34,184 nucleotides of DNA from JAOUEE01 sp051011595. Lineage in GTDB: Bacteria; Actinomycetota; Acidimicrobiia; Acidimicrobiales; SHLQ01. The notes beneath the pieces were generated by a model. It was not told the origin of the DNA. It did no database searches and worked only from the letters and a program-made list of their open reading frames with translations. Numbering within the stretch: the stretch's first letter is position 1; the number at the start of each line of letters is the position of its first letter. Shown here piece by piece: positions 1-7,665 of this stretch. Location: contig JBPCTQ010000298.1 of NCBI GenBank assembly GCA_051011595.1, positions 1 to 34,184 on the forward strand. Reading direction: 5' to 3'. Both the position numbers and the translations under genes were made by a program.

Positions 1-72
1 GCGCCCACCACCACGGCGGCACCCGAACCTGAAGCAGCGCCCACCATCACGGCGGCACCCGAACCCGAATCA
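1..72 (+). repeat. Two tandem 36-bp coding repeats
   Basis: Bases 1-36 and 37-72 are near-identical 36-mers encoding APTTTAAPEPEA and APTITAAPEPES in the linker before the first LysM module. The array probably continues upstream of the window. Confidence 0.8.
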
Positions 73-438
73 GCCGGCGGCAGCCACACGGTGAGCGCAG
101 GGGAGACCCTGTGGTCGATCGCCGACCAGAACGACACCACCGTCGAGGTACTGGTTGCGGTCAACGATCTCGATGGCAATGCGGTGCAGCTCGGTCAGGT
201 GCTCGAATTGCCGTCGAATGGGCCGGCGGCGCCGACCACAACCCGACCCCCGACCAGCGGCGCCACCAGCGCCACCCCCACGGTCGTGAGCATCTATCGC
301 GTCCAGCCCGGCGACACCGCGTCGAGCATCGCTCGCCGATTCGCCATCTCCGTCGATGCCCTCCTCGCCGTCAACCAGCTGACGACGGTGGGAGAAATCG
401 AGGTCGGGGAGTACATCCGGATTCCATCCAGTAGCTGA
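1..438 (+). CDS. LysM-domain protein, 3' part (5' end outside window)
   Basis: The reading frame is open from base 1, so the start lies upstream. What remains is an Ala/Pro/Thr/Glu-rich linker (residues 1-25) followed by two LysM modules. The first has the core VSAGETLWSIA and ends in VLELPS. The second has the core VQPGDTASSIA and ends in EYIRIPS. A Pro/Thr-rich spacer separates them. LysM modules bind N-acetylglucosamine polymers such as peptidoglycan, so this is probably the wall-binding C-terminus of an exported protein. No catalytic domain lies within the window. The linker is built from 36-bp repeats. It could be a hydrolase or a structural wall protein; the missing N-terminus would decide. 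The next gene is 133 bp away. Confidence 0.85.
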   Translation, partial: APTTTAAPEPEAAPTITAAPEPESAGGSHTVSAGETLWSIADQNDTTVEVLVAVNDLDGNAVQLGQVLELPSNGPAAPTTTRPPTSGATSATPTVVSIYRVQPGDTASSIARRFAISVDALLAVNQLTTVGEIEVGEYIRIPSSS

Positions 439-532
439 GGCGACGGCGGATCCGACGCCGACCAGCGGCCACGAAATCGGCCAGAATCGACAAAACCACC
501 CGGAATGCGCACGATGGCGGCCCTGATCTGCC

Positions 533-538
533 TATGCT
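533..538 (+). promoter_or_regulatory. Candidate -10 box TATGCT for the 572 gene cluster
   Basis: TATGCT fits the actinobacterial TANNNT -10 pattern. It lies 33 nt before the ATG at 572, and a GAGGA ribosome-binding sequence sits between them. No clear -35 is visible. Confidence 0.4.
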
Positions 539-571
539 CCGGCCCGCGACGTTGCGCCACCCGAGGATCAC

Positions 572-1069
572 ATGGCTGAGGACGAACAAGAAGACACCGA
601 AGAACTCGACCCCGATGTCGACGTCGAAGAGCTCGACGAGGAAGATCTCGACGACGAGGACTTCGAGGGCGATCTGGCGGTCGCCGACGATGATGACGAC
701 GACGTGGCGGCCGCCGATGACGACGAAGACGACGACGACGAGCCGGCCGAAACCGGACCGCGGCGTCCTTCCGGTGAAGAAGAAGACGAAGACGAGCCCG
801 ATCCCGACGATGTCGAAGCCGACCTCGACACGATCCTGAAGGATCGCATCGCGTCCGGTGAGGACGACGAGGACGAAGACGAAGAGGACACTCCGGCTCC
901 TGTGGCGCCGGTGGCCAAAGGTGAACCGGTCGCTCCCAAACGCGACGACGAGTGGACCTGTGACGGCTGCTTCTTCATCGTCAGCCCCAGCCAGTTCGGC
1001 TCGAAGACATCACCCCGGTGCCCATTCGGCGAGGATCCGTGCCCGTCGCTCGAACGCGTCACCGGCTGA
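572..1069 (+). CDS. Acidic protein with C-terminal CxxC zinc-ribbon-like tail (DUF4193-like)
   Basis: This is a 165-aa protein. Residues 1-110 are almost wholly Asp/Glu, with runs such as DDDDDD and EEDEDE, and are predicted disordered. The last 45 residues form a compact tail, DEWTCDGCFFIV, followed by two more cysteines in CPFGEDPC. Four cysteines spaced this way suggest one bound metal. The DEWTCDGCFFIV stretch resembles the actinobacterial DUF4193 tail (DEFTCxxCFLV), but the family call is from memory and tentative. GAGGA precedes the ATG by about 7 nt. It is the first gene of a close cluster, with the next gene starting 16 nt after its stop. Function unknown; a role with RNA polymerase or another basic partner would be guesswork. 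Confidence 0.75.
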   Translation: MAEDEQEDTEELDPDVDVEELDEEDLDDEDFEGDLAVADDDDDDVAAADDDEDDDDEPAETGPRRPSGEEEDEDEPDPDDVEADLDTILKDRIASGEDDEDEDEEDTPAPVAPVAKGEPVAPKRDDEWTCDGCFFIVSPSQFGSKTSPRCPFGEDPCPSLERVTG

Positions 1070-1085
1070 CCATGGTCGCCCGCCC

Positions 1086-1508
1086 ATGAGCGACGGCGAC
1101 GACGACCATGACCTGGTCGAGTCGGCGCTCGACCTGTTCGTCTACGCGCCGCTGGGTCTGGCCCTCGAAGCACGCGAGCTGCTGCCCAAACTGGCCGAGC
1201 GAGGCCGGGGACAGGTGGCACTGGCCCGTGTGATGGGACGTTTCGCCCTGCGGCGGGGCCAGAACGAGGCCACCAAGTTCGTCGATGCGGCGGTATCGGG
1301 CTTTCGGGAGGGGGTCACACCTTCCTCCGGGCCCCGATCCGATACCACCGAAGTGCCGATCGACGACTACGACAACCTGACCGCAGCGTCCATCGTGTCC
1401 GCACTCGGCGACCTCGATCCGGACCAACTTCGGACCGTCGCGTCCTACGAACGAGCGGGACGGAACCGGATCACGGTCCTGAACCGGGTGGATCAGCTGC
1501 TGCCCTGA
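1086..1508 (+). CDS. Conserved hypothetical protein, lipid-droplet-associated-protein-like
   Basis: This is a 140-aa protein. Residues 10-50 form an amphipathic helical stretch (LVESALDLFVYAPLGLALEA and following). Residues 95-140 hold a motif of the form YDxLTAASIVxxLxxLDPDQL then a YERAxRNRxTVLNRVDQLL ending. That ending resembles the C-terminal helical motif of actinobacterial proteins annotated as lipid-droplet associated, in which an amphipathic N-terminus coats lipid inclusions. The assignment rests on motif memory only. The start at 1086 is chosen because upstream codons in frame overlap the preceding gene. Its stop TGA overlaps the next start codon (TGATG), implying translational coupling. 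Confidence 0.65.
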   Translation: MSDGDDDHDLVESALDLFVYAPLGLALEARELLPKLAERGRGQVALARVMGRFALRRGQNEATKFVDAAVSGFREGVTPSSGPRSDTTEVPIDDYDNLTAASIVSALGDLDPDQLRTVASYERAGRNRITVLNRVDQLLP

Positions 1509-1981
1509 TGGAAGAGGCGAGCCGCCCGGCCACTCCCGACGACGTCGGCACCCTCACGGCTTTGCTCTCGGCGGCGGTCGACGAGCTGACACCCACCAAA
1601 GGTGGTGACGTCTGGGCCCGCCGCGAGGCCCGGGCCCAGCCGGCCGAGGATTCATTCCGGCGCCTCATCACCGACGCCGACCATCTGGTGGTGGTCGGCA
1701 CCATCGACGACGTGGCGGTGGGATATGCCGCCGTCGAGACCGAGGTGTTGCGCGACGGTGGCGAGCTCGCCCGTCTCGACGATGTCTTCGTGCTCCCCGA
1801 CGCCCGAGGTGTGGGCGTGGGCGAAGTGATGATCGATCTGGTGCTCGAGTGGGCCGAGCAGCGTGGTTGCATCGGCATCGACAGCATCGCCCTACCCGGG
1901 AACCGCGCCACCAAGAACTTCTTCGAGACCCATGGGCTGGTGGCGCGTGCCATCGTGGTGCACAGGAGGTTTGGCCGATGA
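1508..1981 (+). CDS. GNAT-family N-acetyltransferase
   Basis: This 157-aa protein has the GNAT fold order. The central strand GYAAVETEV leads into LDDVFVLPDARGVGVGEVMI, the motif A acetyl-CoA pyrophosphate loop (R/Q-x-x-G-x-G/A form as RGVGVGE). A C-terminal motif B follows (ATKNFFETHGLVAR). GNAT enzymes move an acetyl group from acetyl-CoA to an amine; the acceptor here cannot be told. The start overlaps the stop of the upstream gene by one base, and the stop overlaps the next start (ATGA), so this is an internal operon gene. Length is normal for a stand-alone GNAT. Confidence 0.9.
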   Translation: MEEASRPATPDDVGTLTALLSAAVDELTPTKGGDVWARREARAQPAEDSFRRLITDADHLVVVGTIDDVAVGYAAVETEVLRDGGELARLDDVFVLPDARGVGVGEVMIDLVLEWAEQRGCIGIDSIALPGNRATKNFFETHGLVARAIVVHRRFGR

Positions 1982-2385
1982 CCGATCGCCCCGAACTGTG
2001 TGTTGCCGCCATCGCGGTGAGCGAGGGTCGACTACTGCTGGTGCAGCGAGGTACACCACCCGGCCACGGCCGTTGGTCGCTTCCCGGCGGCCGTGTCGAA
2101 GGTGGCGAACTGTTGGCGGCAGCCGTGGTGCGCGAACTGGCCGAGGAAACCAACGTGGAAGGTGTGTGTGGACGCCTCATCGGCTGGGCCGAGCGTTTCC
2201 ACGAAGAGGGCCACGTGGTCATCTTGGACTTCGAGGTCACCGTGCTCGACCATCAAGAACCCCAAGCCGGCGACGACGCCATGGGGGCCGCCTGGGTTGC
2301 CCTCGAAGAGGTCGCCGACCTCGACCTGGTCGACGGCCTGGCCCATTTCCTCCACGAAAACGGCGTCATCGACACCATCGCCTGA
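1978..2385 (+). CDS. NUDIX hydrolase
   Basis: This 135-aa protein carries a full Nudix box from G38: G-x5-E44-x7-R52-E53-L-A-E56-E57. The usual Gly before the last hydrophobic position is Asn59. Nudix enzymes cleave nucleoside diphosphates linked to another group, and many short actinobacterial members are MutT-like or ADP-ribose pyrophosphatase-like. The substrate is not predictable. The start ATG at 1978 is fixed by a strong AGGAGG at 1964-1969 and by the ATGA overlap with the GNAT gene. It is the last gene of the four-gene cluster and converges on the minus-strand gene ending at 2404. Confidence 0.92.
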   Translation: MTDRPELCVAAIAVSEGRLLLVQRGTPPGHGRWSLPGGRVEGGELLAAAVVRELAEETNVEGVCGRLIGWAERFHEEGHVVILDFEVTVLDHQEPQAGDDAMGAAWVALEEVADLDLVDGLAHFLHENGVIDTIA

Positions 2386-2403
2386 TCACTGGTCAGTCGG
2401 TCG

Positions 2404-4002
2404 CTACGCCCCGGGTTCGGCCTCGGCTGCGGTTTCGGTGCCAGGCGCGGCGTCGTCTGCGTCCTCCGCCTCGACCGACGCCGGTGTGGGTGCTTCGGGC
2501 GCCGGTGCATCCGCTTCAGACGACGTCGATCCGGCCGCATCCGGAGCCGCAGCTTCAGGCGCCGGGGCATCCGTCTCGGACGACGTCGATGCAGCCGCAT
2601 CCGGAGCCGCAGCTTCGGGCGCCGGGGCATCCGTCTCGGACGACGTCGATGCTGCCGCATCCGGAGCCGCAGCTTCGGATGGGGGCTCGGCGTCTGCGGC
2701 CGCCGTCGGTTCGGCCGCGGGTGGGGGAGGGGGGATGGGTTTGGCGGCACCGGACGGCGAACCGCCGCCGCGTCGCGATCGTTTGGACCGGCCCCGGCCC
2801 GAACGGGGTGGTTCGGTGGGTTCGATACCGAATTGGGCCGCGATCTCGGGGATGCGGCTCGACAGGCGGGTGACCGCCTCGGTGAGCTCGTCGCTGGGGG
2901 AGTCGGGCACCGCCGCCGGTTTGACCAGCGTGCGCACCGGCGAGAACGCCACCGCGTCGAGCACGGTGGCGTACCGGTCGTGGGACGTGTCGGCGGCCAA
3001 TCCTTCGCCGGCCGCCGCGGCCAGGCGGTTGGCCAGCTCGGCGGGCAGGGGAGCGCCCGCCTTGGGCGGTCGTGAGCTCAGTCGCAGCGCCCGCACCGTT
3101 CGGCCGTCGGCGAGGGTGGACGCGATCTCGTTGAGCCAGTCGGTGTGTTCGGCTTCCACCCGCGCCGACAGGGCATCGCGCAGCTGACCGGCCAAGGCCC
3201 TGGTCTCGTCGTCGCGAGCCGCGGTGTCGGCCGCCACCACCACTGATCGAAGATCGCGCAAATCGATCTCGTCGATTCCGGCCAGTGCGGCGTCGGCTCG
3301 ATCTCGCCATTCCGCCGTGCGCAGGGCCGGGTAGATCTCCTCGGCCAGCCCCAGCAACACGTCGCCCTGCACCAGGGGACGGCCTTGCTCCTTGGCCGCT
3401 TCGTTCTGTTTGTCGACAGCTTGGCGAACGGCGGGGATACCACCCCGCAGCAGCTGATCGGCGAGCGGTCGCTGCAGTTCGGGCAGTGCTGCCACCGCAG
3501 CCTTGCGATGGGTTCGTCCGGCCTTGAGCCGCGGCACCTTGGGTCGGGCCGGTTCGGATTGACGTTCGCGCGGCGGACGCGAACGGTCGCCGCGGCCCTT
3601 GGGCCCACGGTCCTTGCGGTCCTTACGATCGCCCCGCTTGCGGTCACGATCACGGTCCCGGTCACGGCCACCGTCGCGGCTGCGGCCGCCGTCACGACCT
3701 CGACGACCCTTCTTGCCGACCAGCTGGGTGGTGACGCCACCACCCTGATCGCGGCCACTGCCCAACAGCTCGAGCCGTTCGGGTTCCTTACGAGCCTTGT
3801 TCTTGGGTACGAACACCTGGGTGACGCTGATGCCGTCGATGAAGAACTCGGCCTCCACCTTCACCACATCGCCCACACTGGCCCCATCGAACAACAGGGC
3901 GGCGTCGAGCTCGCCCTTGGGCTCCTTGGCTCCGGCTGCCCGCCAGGTCCATCGTCCGTCTTCACGAACACTGGTCAATTCGACTTCGAGACGCCTCGAC
4001 AT
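2404..4002 (-). CDS. Large hypothetical protein with basic low-complexity and repeat-rich acidic tail
   Basis: This is a 532-aa protein from the ATG at 4002. An alternative start at 4065 adds 21 residues; 4002 is preferred because the extension does not look like protein. Residues 1-75 are a small globular region (RRLEVELTSVREDGRWTWRA and following). Residues 90-160 are an RGG/RD-rich, strongly basic stretch (GRDGGRDRDRDRDRK). Residues 160-400 are predicted helical and ordered. A second basic patch, RSGRGRSKRSRRGGG, is followed by a Pro run and an Ala/Glu/Pro/Ser tail with three 20-aa repeats. The basic stretches suggest nucleic-acid binding. I do not recognise the family. It is transcribed towards the NUDIX gene. 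Confidence 0.7.
   Translation of the reverse strand: MSRRLEVELTSVREDGRWTWRAAGAKEPKGELDAALLFDGASVGDVVKVEAEFFIDGISVTQVFVPKNKARKEPERLELLGSGRDQGGGVTTQLVGKKGRRGRDGGRSRDGGRDRDRDRDRKRGDRKDRKDRGPKGRGDRSRPPRERQSEPARPKVPRLKAGRTHRKAAVAALPELQRPLADQLLRGGIPAVRQAVDKQNEAAKEQGRPLVQGDVLLGLAEEIYPALRTAEWRDRADAALAGIDEIDLRDLRSVVVAADTAARDDETRALAGQLRDALSARVEAEHTDWLNEIASTLADGRTVRALRLSSRPPKAGAPLPAELANRLAAAAGEGLAADTSHDRYATVLDAVAFSPVRTLVKPAAVPDSPSDELTEAVTRLSSRIPEIAAQFGIEPTEPPRSGRGRSKRSRRGGGSPSGAAKPIPPPPPAAEPTAAADAEPPSEAAAPDAAASTSSETDAPAPEAAAPDAAASTSSETDAPAPEAAAPDAAGSTSSEADAPAPEAPTPASVEAEDADDAAPGTETAAEAEPGA
2491..2677 (-). repeat. 60-bp tandem repeat array inside the 2404-4002 gene
   Basis: Two full 60-bp units (2521-2580 and 2581-2640) and partial units on each side (from 2491 and to about 2677) share most bases. 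Each encodes a 20-residue module of the form AAAPDAAASTSSETDAPAPE. The period is exact, so units can expand or contract in frame. Confidence 0.9.
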
Positions 4003-4160
4003 AGGCGCCCACGCTACTGGTTGACCTCGATCATCACATGTCCGAATCTCGGGCCGAACGGCCATCGGGAGCGTGAGCCCGAATCACACGCTGTTGGTCG
4101 GGGAGGAGTCACTGGTTGCGCCGGCACCAGCAGGAAGGCTGTGGTGTCGGTGGGCCCGAT

Positions 4161-5225
4161 TCAGGCGGTGTCGGCGGGGGAGGAGCCGGGTACCCCGGCC
4201 CCGGCACGGCTCTCGTCGCTCGGGGCGCCGGCATCGGTGTACATCGACGCCAGGTTCGCCATGGTGACCGCCTGGCTGGCCCCGGCCTGGATGGCGCCCA
4301 CGATCCCCAGGACCACCGCCGCCCCGAGGCTGGGGACGAACTCCTGGAGGTGCGCCACCTGGCGCCCGTCTCCGATCGACTCGATCTCACCGGTGGCCCC
4401 GGCCAACACCGAGAGGATCTGGCCGGCGAACGCAAACGCCAGCGAAGCAGCCACCGCCACCAGCGCGCCGAGAGCCGTGCGCCCCAGGGCCGCCCACCAG
4501 CGGCCCCGAGCCACCGAGAACGTCGCCGACAGCGCGTGTTCTCGGCTGGCCACCACGGCCACCAGCAGAAACTGGAGGTGAACCGACACGAACACCACAC
4601 CAACCAACGCCGCCGGGATGAGCACCAACAGCAACACACCGAGCACTGCACCGGCCGCCACGAGCACCACCATGATGGCGGCGAAGACCAGACCGATGAT
4701 GATCGCCCAGCCCAGCAGCCGCCAGAACGCACCGACGCCGAAATGAACCGAACGACGCCAGTCACTCGGTTGTTGCAGCGCAGCGGCCCAGAGTTGGTGT
4801 TGGGCCGTGACGGCGAAGGCCAGTGAACCGAGCCCCAGGAACGCCAGCGCAGCCACCAGCCAGACCGTGCGGGGGCCCGACCAACCCGTCACATCGTCGA
4901 TGACTCCGTCCAGGACCACCACGTCGACCTCACGAAAGGCCTGCCACAGGCAGCAGTAGGCCGCCACGGTGGCCGGTACCAGGGTGATCGCGGCCAGGGT
5001 GAAGAGGTGACCGGCCCGGTCGATGAGCATCGAGAAGATCTGGCTGAACCAGTCACCGACGGGTCGAAACCGACCCGAACCCAGGTAGTCGGCTGGGGCG
5101 GGTGGAGGCGCAGCAACCACCGGCTGGAACGCCGACGTCCACTGGCGGCCATCCCACCAACGCAACGAACCGCTGCCTTCGGGGTCGGGATACCAGCCGG
5201 GTACCGGCAAGTCGTTCACGGCCAC
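4161..5225 (-). CDS. DUF2510-tagged polytopic membrane protein
   Basis: This is a 354-aa protein. Residues 9-33 form a DUF2510 module (PGWYPDPEG then RWWDGRQWT), a short Trp-rich cytoplasmic tag on many actinobacterial membrane proteins. About six hydrophobic helices follow, including LFTLAAITLVPATVAAYCCL, VWLVAALAFLGLGSLAFAV, a double helix around LGWAIIIGLVFAAIMVVLVA, a helix near ALGALVAVAASLAFAFAG, and one near VVLGIVGAIQAG. The pattern resembles the glycerophosphoryl-diester-phosphodiesterase membrane domain family, where substrate and role are unclear. No catalytic motif is seen. An inverted repeat lies 38 bp upstream of the start. Confidence 0.8.
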   Translation of the reverse strand: MAVNDLPVPGWYPDPEGSGSLRWWDGRQWTSAFQPVVAAPPPAPADYLGSGRFRPVGDWFSQIFSMLIDRAGHLFTLAAITLVPATVAAYCCLWQAFREVDVVVLDGVIDDVTGWSGPRTVWLVAALAFLGLGSLAFAVTAQHQLWAAALQQPSDWRRSVHFGVGAFWRLLGWAIIIGLVFAAIMVVLVAAGAVLGVLLLVLIPAALVGVVFVSVHLQFLLVAVVASREHALSATFSVARGRWWAALGRTALGALVAVAASLAFAFAGQILSVLAGATGEIESIGDGRQVAHLQEFVPSLGAAVVLGIVGAIQAGASQAVTMANLASMYTDAGAPSDESRAGAGVPGSSPADTA

Positions 5226-5262
5226 ATCATGACCGGCCGGGGAGCACCATGCCGTGACCCTC

Positions 5263-5288
5263 AGATTTCCATAGACCGCCGGAAATCT
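5263..5288. promoter_or_regulatory. 8-bp perfect inverted repeat (AGATTTCC / GGAAATCT)
   Basis: AGATTTCC at 5263-5270 and GGAAATCT at 5281-5288 are perfect complements with a 10-nt spacer, in an AT-rich island between two minus-strand genes. It could be an operator for the 4161-5225 gene or a weak terminator of the 5372-5842 gene. No T-run follows. On the minus strand a TTGACT hexamer lies just upstream. Confidence 0.35.
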
Positions 5289-5371
5289 TCGTTATGTAAA
5301 GTCAACCGTATGTCGGGGATGGCACAGGCGAAACGACGGCTCGGCCCACAGTCACCTGGTGAGTGACGTCC

Positions 5372-5842
5372 TCAGGCCGACGGGTTCGGCTCGAGGATGA
5401 CCACGGCGGTTTCGTCGGGTCGTAGTTCGGCGTAGGCGTCGAGGTTGTCGTCGAGTTCCTGCCAGCGAGCCCACAGTCGCTGGCGTTCGTCACCAGTGGC
5501 CGCTCGGCCGGTGACCGCGTGGGGCCCGTCGACCAGGGTGATCTCGACGTCGGGGCTGGCCTGGAGGTTGAGCCACCATGCGGGTTCGGCCGCTCCCCAG
5601 CCGTTCATGGCCATGGTCACGATGTCCGAACCGTCTTCGTAGTAGCCCAGCATCACGTGCCGCGGCTGTTTCGTCTTACGTCCGATCGTGGTCATCCGCA
5701 TGAGGCCGTACCGATCGGCTTTTGGTGTCCGCAGGCCGAACCGGCCGCCGCTGACTCGGTACAAACCTCGGTGAATACGCCATGCCGCGTGGATCACCCA
5801 CCGTGGTGGAAGAAACGGCTTCTTGGCTGCCGGCTCGGACAT
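5372..5842 (-). CDS. Nitroreductase/deazaflavin-dependent oxidoreductase family protein (DUF385, Ddn-like)
   Basis: This is a 156-aa protein from the ATG at 5842, with AGGGA about 10 nt upstream; a longer start at 5899 is less likely. The pattern is typical of the split beta-barrel F420-dependent family: a central LMRMTTIGRKTKQPRHVMLGYYEDG strand pair, then NGWGAAEPAWWLNLQASPDVEI and a C-terminal helix. These enzymes bind coenzyme F420 and reduce or oxidise small molecules. The natural substrate is generally unknown, and Mycobacterium Ddn is the reference. Actinobacteria usually carry many copies. It is divergent from the GT-C-like gene, with a 15-bp palindrome between them. Confidence 0.85.
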   Translation of the reverse strand: MSEPAAKKPFLPPRWVIHAAWRIHRGLYRVSGGRFGLRTPKADRYGLMRMTTIGRKTKQPRHVMLGYYEDGSDIVTMAMNGWGAAEPAWWLNLQASPDVEITLVDGPHAVTGRAATGDERQRLWARWQELDDNLDAYAELRPDETAVVILEPNPSA

Positions 5843-5916
5843 GGCTGGATCCCTCTGCTCGATGATGAACCTTCCTGGTTCTCCTATCACACCCCCCACT
5901 TCGGCGGGTGCGGTGA

Positions 5917-5931
5917 TTCGTCAGTGACGAA
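5917..5931. promoter_or_regulatory. Perfect palindrome TTCGTCAGTGACGAA in a divergent promoter region
   Basis: Two 7-bp arms around a single central base form a dyad of the type bound by dimeric repressors (TetR or GntR size range). It lies between the start of the deazaflavin oxidoreductase (5842, minus) and the GT-C-like gene (5986, plus), so one protein could control both. No regulator gene is nearby. Confidence 0.45.
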
Positions 5932-5971
5932 ATGGGTGGGTGTCCGAGCCTGGCCCTGCGGCTGCCGCTGG

Positions 5972-5977
5972 TACTCT
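5972..5977 (+). promoter_or_regulatory. -10 box TACTCT, leaderless arrangement
   Basis: TACTCT ends 8 nt before the GTG at 5986, the spacing expected when transcription begins at the start codon. This supports GTG 5986 over the upstream ATG at 5932. Confidence 0.45.
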
Positions 5978-5985
5978 CGGGCGCC

Positions 5986-7647
5986 GTGAGCGCCGCCCCC
6001 ACCGTGTCCGCCCCGTCGGGCCGTCGCTCTCGCTCCGACCAGGCGTCGATCGTGGTGTTCGGGCTGGCGGTCGTGGCCGGTTTCGTCGCCCTGGTGGCCG
6101 ATCTCGGCCGGTACTACTGGTTCAACGGCGACGACTGGACCTTCCTGGCCAACCGCGACGGCGGCGATCTCCGTCAGCTCCTCGAACCCCACAACGAACA
6201 CCTCGTGGCGGTGCCGGTGATGGCGTATCGCACCATGTTCCGCCTGTGGGGCCTCGAGAGTTACCTGCCGTATCAGATTCCGGTGATCGTGTTGCACCTC
6301 ACCGCCGTGGTGTTGTTGTGGCTGATCATGCGCCGCTGCCAGGTGAACCCGTGGATCGCCACGGCTGCCGCCTCGGTGTTCATCCTGTTCGGGCCGGGTG
6401 AGGAGAACATCATCTGGGCCTTCCAGATCGGATTCACCGGTTCCCTGGCCCTTGGTCTGGGCCACCTGCTGCTGGCCGACCACCCCGGTCCCGTCTCCCG
6501 ACGTGACTACGCGGGCCTGATGCTGGGATTCATCGGCCTGTTCTCGTCGGGGTTCACCCCGCTCATCACCGTGGTCATCGGCGCGGTCGTGCTCGTCCGT
6601 CGGGGGTGGCGCCCGGCGGTGTTTCACACCGTCCCGCTGGGCGTGGTGTACAGCGTGTGGTTTCTGGCCATCGGCCCCGACGTCATCGACGATCCGTACG
6701 GCCGTTCCTCGGATCTGGGCGAGATCGCCGGCTTCATGGGTCACGCCCTGCGGGCCACCTTCGAAGGCCTCGGGGGAAATCCGGTGCTGGCCATCGTCTA
6801 CGCCCTCGTGCTCGTCGTGGGCCTGGTCGTCGCCTACGGTCCCCTCCCCCGCCACGAAGCCCTCCGCCAGGCCGTGCTGCCGGTGGGCCTGCTGGTGGCC
6901 GGTTTCGCGTTCTTGTTGTTGAGCGCCTACGGCCGGTGGTGGGTGGGTCCCGACGTGGGCGAATCGAGCCGCTACATCCACCTGGCCGCCGCCTTCACGC
7001 TGCCGGCGCTGGCTGTGGCCATCGATGCCCTCACTCGGCGCTGGAGCCCGGCCGTTGCCGTGGCCGCACTGGTGTTGGTCTCGGTCATCCCGCACAACAT
7101 CGGCGACTTCGAGAGTCACGAGCTCTTCACCGAGCCGTACTTCGAAGCCCGCGAACGCCACGTCGTGTCATTGGCCCACTCCCCTCTCGCCGAACAGGTG
7201 CCCGGAGCGACTCGCCCGGACCCGGTCTGGACCAACGTCCCCATCCACTGGTTGCTCGATCTACGGGCCGACGGCGAGCTCCCCGCTGTCGACCCTCGGC
7301 CCAACCCGGCCGATCCCCTGCTTTTCGGCCTGTCCCAGATCGACGCCACCAACCCCTACGACCAGTGCGAGACCCTTCGTGGTCCGGTCGATCTCGAACT
7401 GGTGCGAGGCGACGAGATCGGGATAGCCGTCGGGCCCTGGTCCGAACCCAAGGACGGCTGGTTCTTCAACCAGTCGTTCTCCGTACAGCTGCTGGTCGAC
7501 GGCGAGCCGGTCGGGTCGGCCAACCTGCGCCACCCGAGTGGCGGCGAGCTGATGCGGGTCGAGGTCGACGAGCTCGCCGTGCGCTTCGACCTCTCCGGCG
7601 AAACCGAGGCGTACATCCTGTGCCGACCCGACAACGACCTCGGATAG
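5986..7647 (+). CDS. Polytopic GT-C-like membrane protein
   Basis: This is a 553-aa protein from GTG 5986; an upstream ATG at 5932 would add 18 residues. After one N-terminal helix an outward loop carries YYWFNGDDWTFLANR. An Asp-Asp pair just after the first helix is the usual place of the catalytic acidic residue in GT-C glycosyltransferases that use lipid-linked sugars. Around ten hydrophobic helices follow, up to about residue 375. A soluble C-terminal domain of about 160 residues has few features beyond a beta-rich look. The likely role is sugar transfer to a lipid, protein or wall polymer at the outer face of the membrane. No other glycan gene is adjacent, and the acceptor is unknown. 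It converges on the 7666 gene with 18 bp between stops. Confidence 0.7.
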   Translation: MSAAPTVSAPSGRRSRSDQASIVVFGLAVVAGFVALVADLGRYYWFNGDDWTFLANRDGGDLRQLLEPHNEHLVAVPVMAYRTMFRLWGLESYLPYQIPVIVLHLTAVVLLWLIMRRCQVNPWIATAAASVFILFGPGEENIIWAFQIGFTGSLALGLGHLLLADHPGPVSRRDYAGLMLGFIGLFSSGFTPLITVVIGAVVLVRRGWRPAVFHTVPLGVVYSVWFLAIGPDVIDDPYGRSSDLGEIAGFMGHALRATFEGLGGNPVLAIVYALVLVVGLVVAYGPLPRHEALRQAVLPVGLLVAGFAFLLLSAYGRWWVGPDVGESSRYIHLAAAFTLPALAVAIDALTRRWSPAVAVAALVLVSVIPHNIGDFESHELFTEPYFEARERHVVSLAHSPLAEQVPGATRPDPVWTNVPIHWLLDLRADGELPAVDPRPNPADPLLFGLSQIDATNPYDQCETLRGPVDLELVRGDEIGIAVGPWSEPKDGWFFNQSFSVQLLVDGEPVGSANLRHPSGGELMRVEVDELAVRFDLSGETEAYILCRPDNDLG

Positions 7648-7665
7648 ACAACGGCCTCCCGGCGA

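Noticed and set aside
718..745. GAC-rich microsatellite as a regulatory repeat
   Set aside because: It is simply the Asp/Glu codon run of the acidic protein.
2253..2750. Arg/Pro-rich frames opposite the 60-bp repeat array
   Set aside because: Low-complexity shadows of the minus-strand repeat protein, with no independent start signal.
5294..5370. Short plus-strand ORF from ATG 5311
   Set aside because: Only 18 codons, no ribosome-binding site, and not followed by a coupled gene.
5887..7161. 424-aa His/Gln/Gly-rich frame on the minus strand
   Set aside because: It is the antisense shadow of the GT-C-like gene, whose frame shows membrane helices and a start.
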